NCBI GenBank assembly: GCA_028456385.1
Contig: JALNQF010000032.1
Span: 62,001-126,000 of the forward strand
Length of the DNA: 64,000 nucleotides
Direction: 5' to 3'
Origin: Ophiosphaerella korrae
Lineage: Eukaryota > Ascomycota > Dothideomycetes > Pleosporales > Phaeosphaeriaceae
Shown: in pieces, positions 57,835 to 64,000 of the stretch
Numbering within the stretch: the stretch's first letter is position 1
How the letters are laid out: each line of letters begins with the position of its first letter
Program-made: the position numbers and the translations under genes
The notes under the pieces: generated by a model
What the model saw: only the letters and a program-made list of their open reading frames with translations
Told to the model about the DNA's origin: nothing
Databases searched by the model: none

Positions 57835-60800
57835 ATGGTCGATCCAGTGAGCATTATTAGTCTGTCACTTCAAGTCACCAAGATTATTGGTACCGTTGCC
57901 ATCGCACTTCGCGAAGCTTACCAGGACGGAAAGACGGTGCACGAAACACTTCGCGACCTCCATTCAGACCTAGATACGATCTACGAGTTAACTGATAATA
58001 TTCACCGGCTATTTAGTGTCCCAAACTTCGTTGCAGCTGTAAAGGGAGTGCAGAATGATACTGATATCACTCTCATGGGAAGTCTCCAGAAGGCGTTGGA
58101 AGGTTGTTCCAGAGAAGCCCAAAGGTTGCTCGATCTCTTGTCTGAGCTTGGCTTGCAAATTCGCAAAAACGTCGTCAATCGAACTTATCTACAGTGGCGA
58201 CTCGATCGGCGCATGGAAAATATCGATCGTCTCAAGCACAGCTTTCAAGCTCACAAAAGTTCGATTCAGCTAGCATTTCAACTGCTCGCAACGTAAGTGT
58301 CGTTAATTTCCATTTGCCTGCATCTGACAATCAAATTTTAGATGTAAGCAGATGCAAATAGCCGATCGCGACGCTCGCCATGCGACAGATCTCAAAGCTC
58401 AACTCGATGAACTGCGGAAGGCAATCGAACAAATAGCCCAGCAGATCAATACGCAACAAACTAATCCAGTCGATGACGAACAGACACAACTTATCGATGA
58501 CATGAAAGGCATTCAAAATACTTCATTCAAGTTGCAGCGACGGGCGACCCTACACCTCGAGTATCTCACATCGCTCATAGAGCAACCAGAAGGAGAGGGA
58601 TCTGCGCCAAGAAACCTTCCACTAGCAGTTGCAGATCAAAGATTTGTGCCACAACTTAAATATACATCTGAAGTCGATGAAATTGAGACACCGCGACCAC
58701 AGGAGGTATCCGATGCACCATACACCGCTATTAGTCCCGGCAAACCGACTAGTTCGGCGGGCTCCCTGAACCTTGCTATATCAACATCTGAATTGGACCG
58801 TACTGCGGCTCAAAGCACGGCGCGGGAAGTAAAAAACCCTTCTTTAGAGCTTCCTACACTCGCAAAGTCCAGCTCTGGGACGTCCATAGATGGTAGGAGC
58901 TCGCTACTATCCGCCCAAGCTTTCGAAGAACGAGTCTCCATATTGCTGTCGGCCGCATCCACCCAACGAATGGGAATAAACAGGCCATATTCTGATGATA
59001 TTATTATTCAGATTGCAGAACTCCTGGCAGCTGTGGGGAAGGTTCGATGGAGTGAAAGGCCGAGGACATATCTAGTACTCAGACTGATGAACGAAATTAA
59101 GATAATGGATGAACTCATTCTCAATGGCTACAAAGATATCGACTTCCCATACACTGAAACGACTATTCCTGGGCCTATCAAAGAGATTGGCGAAAAACGC
59201 AACTTCCTCCATACACAGCGCTACGTCCTTAGCGAAAGATCAGCGGACCTGGTACGAGGAGGTCGGCATCACCACTTGGGTAACTTCATCCTATGACCAT
59301 CTTGACAAATTGTTAACAATTGTTAGACAAGAGTGCAGATACTGTTTTTATCAGTCTTGGAAAACTAGGATCAGGTGGCTTCAGCGTGGTTGATAAGGTT
59401 CGGCTCCGAAGCAGGCTTACTCTCCAAGAGTATGCAGTAAGTCTACTTTACCATGCCGGCAAAATTAACACTGCTCATTCTTGACAGCGGAAAAGGATAG
59501 ACAGGTCTGATGTGTTCGCCAAGAACCGTAAAGCTCTCATCGCATTCGAAAACGAAGTGCACAACTTGAAACGATTATCGCACTACCATCTGGTGAAATT
59601 TGTTGGGTAAGTATCCCAGCGTAGTTTCTTCTGGCTTCTACTAATTAGGGCTTACAGCTCTTATACTGACAAACGATATGTGGGAATCATTATGAGCCCT
59701 GTGGCAGATATTGACCTTCACCGATATCTATCGAAACAAGACTGGACTCAAAATGACCTAACTACACTTCGCTCATGGATTGGCTGTCTCTCTTCGGCTT
59801 TGGCATATTTGCACCGAGAAAAGTGTAGACATAAAGATCTGAAACCACACAACATTCTGATTGGTGAGCACTTAGTAACCATTCGTAATGAAAAGTTAGC
59901 TAATAAATTTTTGCTAAAAGATGGAGATAATGTTTTACTGGCTGATTTTGGAACCGCCCACGACTATAGCGAGTTCGACAACGACCTAACTGTTGGCCCT
60001 TCTGAAGCGTATACAAAATTATACGTTGCGCCTGAGGTACTACCCGAGCTGCAAGCGACTGGTGGCTATACTGATAAAATCTAAGGTTGTAAAGCAACAA
60101 GTTCGCGGCAAGCCATCTGACGTATGGTCTCTAGGATGCATTTTCATTGAAATGGCTGTAAGTAAACACTATTCATGCATAAACAGATCGCAACTATTGA
60201 TCGTATAGACTATACTATCTGGAAAGTCACTGCGCAGCAAGGTTGAGTTTTTTGGCTCTCTCGGAACTCCCTCTGCGGCCTATTGGCTTAATCAAGATGC
60301 AATCGCTATTTGGATCAACATGATTCGAGACTCTTGTGGTGAAACAGACGCACTACTCTTTGAATGGATCGAGAAGATGACTACATTAGACCCAAGCGTA
60401 CGACCTACAGCAGAGGATTTAGTTGATCATATATCAACGGCACCGCGTGAAAGTATGCTCTATCTGCGAGAATGTTGTTTCCATGACTTCCTCTCAGATA
60501 CCACGTCATGGGAAGGCTCGGTTGTTGAGAACGAAATTTTCGAGACAGCAAATACTTCCAGCAACATGACAACCCTTTCCTCGGTGGAAATGCCAAAAGA
60601 TCAACAAATTCTGGAAAAGTCGATTTCGGAACAGCAAGTGAATCAAACTGAGGAGGAAAGGGTGTCATCTACTCAATCTAATCCGATACCTACTCGATTA
60701 CAAAATGCCCATGATGGAAATTTGGAAGCGTCATCAATTTCCAATGAGATCCAAGGGCTGGAAAGAACAGTAGTTGGGAATGTGATCAATGTCCACTACG

Positions 60801-63304
60801 ATCTTAGGAATGCGTTGAGCTTAGAGCCACTCGTGCCAGCCGTCAAAAAGATAAGCCAAAATGATGAGGACCAAGGCGAAGGTCAAAAACTCCAAGCCCT
60901 CTCAAATTCTCCCCCAGGGGCTGCGCTAGCAACATCGCAAAATAGTGGTCAGGGTGAATTTTCTGACCTCACCGATATCGAGAACGCTTTCTTTGATAGC
61001 CATCCGCGATTTGAGTGCCTCTTAGTCCGGCTCAGGCGAAGGGAACCTACTTGGATGTCGCAATTACATCGACTTATTAACAACTCAGTTTGTGACGATA
61101 AAGGTTTCAATATTCTTATACTTGCCAGTAGTTTTACCAATAAGGCTCTAGCCAAGGACGTGGTACAATATGTATTGAACACGAAACCCGAGATGAGGGA
61201 TTGCTTGACAGTGTTTCATCACTCCGCACTGCACCATGCTGCGGAAAAGGGAAATACAAAGGTGGCTGAGATGCTACTTCAGAGCGGTGCTCAAGCACAT
61301 CAGCAGGATTTTCTCGGTCGGACGCCGCTGATGCTCGCTTTAAGACGCCTGAATTTCAATATAGCCAAGCTGCTAATTCCACTATCGTCTCCAGAAGAGA
61401 TCAATATAACCGATAAATTTGGGTGCGGCCCACTCCATTCTGTATGCATGCAGACAAAGGCTTCGGAAATAAATGCAGAAGATATAGTCAACCGACTCAT
61501 CTCAGCAGGCGCTCATATCCACAAAGAGAACCGTTTTGGGAACACACCAATTATGTACAGCAGAATAGAGAAGATTTCAGAGATTCTTCGAATGCATATA
61601 GAAAAGGAATCGCCTGTTTACGAAGAACGAGCAAAAGTCATCTCCCAGCAGGAGATGCCCCAATTTACAGGCCTTAACTCAACCGATTGCTTTTGCGGAC
61701 CTTGCTTAGTTAGCATGTCTGTGCAACGGCGAGGTCAAATATTTCAGAAAAATAATGGCGGTTGTTGTCTTTGCCCGAATCACATCTCGAAATACGCGAA
61801 CGACACGTTGTTCCGTGTCGAAACTCTGCAACACACTCTTACGAATTGCCAATGCAATAGCTGCGTGGCTGAACGGAAATACGAAGAAACCAATCCTCCG
61901 TGCGGAACACCAATCAGCAATAAAGACTATTCGCCGTGCCCAGGAAGCCTGGAATGTACATCACGCGGTCGCGAGAGCTTGGTCGAACCTTTAGGCTGGC
62001 CATCTAATAAGGACTCCCTCATCGAGCCTCTAACCCCCTACCTTGGCCACCGGTATTACGACCAAATGATTGTGAAAAAATTGGCTACTCCTGAAGTGGT
62101 TCACTCTCCCCAACAAATCTCAAATATCATAATGAAGACTCTCAACGATGCTGGCCTCAAAGGCTCAAATTCGTATCGAAAGGACCCAAATAAGGCTCTG
62201 AGATGGTTTATTGATCATAGTTCCGGACTGCCGATCCACCATGGAAGGGAAATTGTAGAGCTTCTACTGAACTGTGGGGGAGACGTGAATATTATCTCTA
62301 ATGGGCAATCATTGATGCATATCGCGGCGCGACATGAAGACCTAGGACTCATACAACTACTTCTGGATCGAAAAGCGGAAGTTAACTATGGTGAACATAC
62401 AGTTCCTGTGAGACCATTAATGCTCGCGTTAATGAAGAACCGCCCTTTTTCTATGCGTATGTTACTGAGGGCAGGAGCTGAGATCAACTTTGTCAGCTAT
62501 GATGGTGACAGACAGACTGCACTTCACTATGCGGTATCTCAATCCAGCATTAAGGGTGCAAAACAATTTCACCATATACCTCTGCTACTAGCCCATGGAG
62601 CTCTCCTCAACCTCCAAGATGCATACGGAAGTACACCTCTGCATATTGCAAACTGGAGAATGGACGTGAGTGTCGCATTGGCGCTTCTAGAGAGTGGCGC
62701 AAATGTCAATGCTAAAACGTCGCGCAACATCCCATGTTTTGATAGGGTATTAGGTATCGGTAACCCCGACTGGGTTGAAGTACTTCTTTCGTTCGGGGCC
62801 AAACTTAACCAAACTCGACCTTCTGATCTAATCTACGTCATAGAGCGGGACTATAGCGATCTTACTACTCTACTCTTTGAAGAATATACAGAGGATGATG
62901 AAGTACAATTGAAAGATCATAAGACCGGAAAAGGCATTCTACATCATTTAGCCGCTTCGTCAATCCCAGGACGTGATATTTTGGGCAAGTTTATAGCCCG
63001 TGGGCTAGATGTTGATTCAGAAGATAATTCAGGGTCAACACCGCTTCATGAAGCGGCCCGTGGGGGTAATATTTCAATGGTGGAAGGCTTGTTGGCACAC
63101 GGGGCAAAGATGCACTGGCAGAATCATGAAGGCGAGACACCGCTAGATTTGGCACAAGCCAATCGACACTATGAAGTGGTAAATAAGCTGGGGGGGAGGC
63201 TTGCATTCCCTTCTGATGAAGACACCAAGCGTCCCAAACTTCCTCCCAAGAAGATTTCCAAGAAGAGGTGGTGGTTAGACTACCCGAAGAGGCCAGCGAA
63301 GTAG
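57835..63304 (+). CDS. STAND-N / protein kinase / Cys-rich / ankyrin protein
   Basis: Eight exons (57835-58292, 58342-59279, 59327-59436, 59488-59606, 59658-59863, 59921-60036, 60086-60157, 60209-63304) join in frame to about 1704 aa. Residues 1-150 resemble the helical N-terminal domain of fungal STAND proteins (MVDPVSIISLSLQVTKIIG). A coiled, Gln-rich linker follows. The kinase (~475-740) has GSGGFSVVDKV, EYARKRI with the beta-3 Lys, HKDLKPHN (HRD Arg is Lys), ADFG, VAPEV and DVWSLG, so it looks active. Ankyrin repeats lie at ~1009-1130 and ~1347-1668, separated by a Cys-rich insert (~1164-1241; C-x-C-x2-C and C-C-x-C patterns). No NACHT/NB-ARC domain is seen. It is likely a cytosolic signalling or non-self-sensing protein; function is inferred. 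Confidence 0.85.
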
Positions 63305-63704
63305 CCGCCATGAAAGCAAGAAATACAAGTGCCTAGAGATAGGGAAATGGACATGTCAGTTCTATGACACGAACTTGTTGCAACAAAGGTATACTTTGCG
63401 TCAAATGTGCTTTGAGTTCATAAGGCTGAGACACGGTAACAGTACTAAACAAACCCGGCGATACAGCGTTTGATAATAGGCCAGGCGGGGGGCCGATATG
63501 CATGTCATATGTATGTTGGAATAGGCTAGATAATATTTGTGGGTCAATATTGCATGCAAAAAAAAGCCCCATTTTTAAGAACAATTTTCGTATTGGCTTG
63601 CCGTGCGCAATTGGATCCTGTAATACATGAAGCCCAACCCCCTCACCTATATATACCCTACTTTGCACGAATGGTTTCTTCAGCTACAAAAATCCGGCGA
63701 TTTC
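63305..63704. other. Intergenic stretch
   Basis: 400 bp between the kinase-ankyrin stop and the terminal partial frame. A minus-strand open frame (63333-63668) has no ATG start or motif and is not called. Confidence 0.5.
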
Positions 63705-64000
63705 ATGTCTATGAATAGTATGTGTCCAAGCTGTGTGCCGCGATCGCTCATCGTACGTATGATTCCACACGAATTACAAAACTATATACTGATAGGCCCT
63801 CCAGGTGTAAACGCTAAATGCGACCAAGGCCAATTTGAAGACACGCTCAAAATTTCTGCAGAGATTGGAGCCGGTCTTCATGTTAGTGGCGACGGCTTTT
63901 TCACGCTACCAGTCGGTAACGAAACAGTATCACTCCTAGGATGGAATATGCAAAATCAGGGCCTCTATTACCAATGGCCTAAGGCTGATATATGTTTTGC
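63705..64000 (+). CDS. Partial open reading frame running off the window
   Basis: From ATG at 63705 (MSMNSMCPSCVPRSL) the frame stays open for 98 codons to the last base. Composition is protein-like (for example ISAEIGAGLHVSGDGFF and LLGWNMQNQGLYYQW). No family is recognised and no intron signal was needed. It may be the 5' end of a gene continuing to the right, or an internal exon. Confidence 0.45.
   Translation, partial: MSMNSMCPSCVPRSLIVRMIPHELQNYILIGPPGVNAKCDQGQFEDTLKISAEIGAGLHVSGDGFFTLPVGNETVSLLGWNMQNQGLYYQWPKADICF

Noticed and set aside
60037..60085. Apparent stop and frameshift in the kinase domain after VAPEV
   Set aside because: A 49-nt GT-AG intron accounts for it; the spliced sequence continues into DVWSLG in frame.
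1..64000. CRISPR arrays, rRNA genes, bacterial-type operons
   Set aside because: No regularly spaced direct repeats or rRNA-like sequence seen; introns and gene types are fungal nuclear.

Overview
The window is nuclear DNA of a filamentous ascomycete (Pezizomycotina; a Dothideomycete is my guess, from overall gene style only). The evidence is short spliceosomal introns (mostly 47-85 nt, GT-AG with two GC-AG cases), a fungal highly reducing polyketide synthase, a sterigmatocystin-type O-methyltransferase, HET and STAND-type domains, DUF3632-like and GH131 genes, fungal transporters, and degenerate genes whose stop codons look like repeat-induced point mutation (TpG to TpA).

Positions 2042-32103 hold a secondary-metabolite region. 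Its core is an HR-PKS (14641-22511, KS-AT-DH-cMT-ER-KR-ACP, about 2536 aa) with an AMP-ligase divergent from it, an HGGG-type alpha/beta hydrolase, a 14-TM MFS exporter, an O-methyltransferase, a P450 and a three-repeat Myb-like regulator. At the edges lie an exported YtcJ-like amidohydrolase and a second, frame-broken alpha/beta hydrolase. Between the intact genes are relics: a LaeA-like methyltransferase with two stops and a CYP52-like P450 that has lost its heme cysteine. Two copies of one hAT-like MITE, in opposite orientation and each with a near-perfect 8-bp target duplication, sit at 1164-1291 and just behind the PKS stop at 22542-22667. A working reading is that the PKS makes a methyl-branched reduced chain, the hydrolase and AMP-ligase release and/or reactivate it, the methyltransferase and P450 tailor it, the MFS exports it and the Myb protein regulates the set. 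The product cannot be read from the sequence.

Positions 32446-50300 are gene-poor and accessory: a secreted RNase T1/N1-like protein, a DUF3632-like gene, a secreted unknown without an ATG, an F-box protein, a secreted GH131 glucanase, an AIM9-like phosphotransferase missing its metal-binding Asp segment, a Dal5-type permease and a decayed HET gene. AT-rich spacers and a small dispersed repeat lie between them.

Positions 50698-54354 look like conserved housekeeping sequence (PhoD-like phosphatase, TRM61 tRNA methyltransferase), the latter very G+C-rich. They are followed by a truncated, mutated copy of cysteinyl-tRNA synthetase and a 380-bp inverted-repeat element. The right end carries one large intact gene (57835-63304, about 1704 aa): a STAND-type N-terminal helical domain, a protein kinase, a Cys-rich insert and two ankyrin blocks. 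A partial reading frame then runs off the window.

Gene models were spliced by eye. Exon joins were checked for frame and for domain continuity, but no database search was possible.
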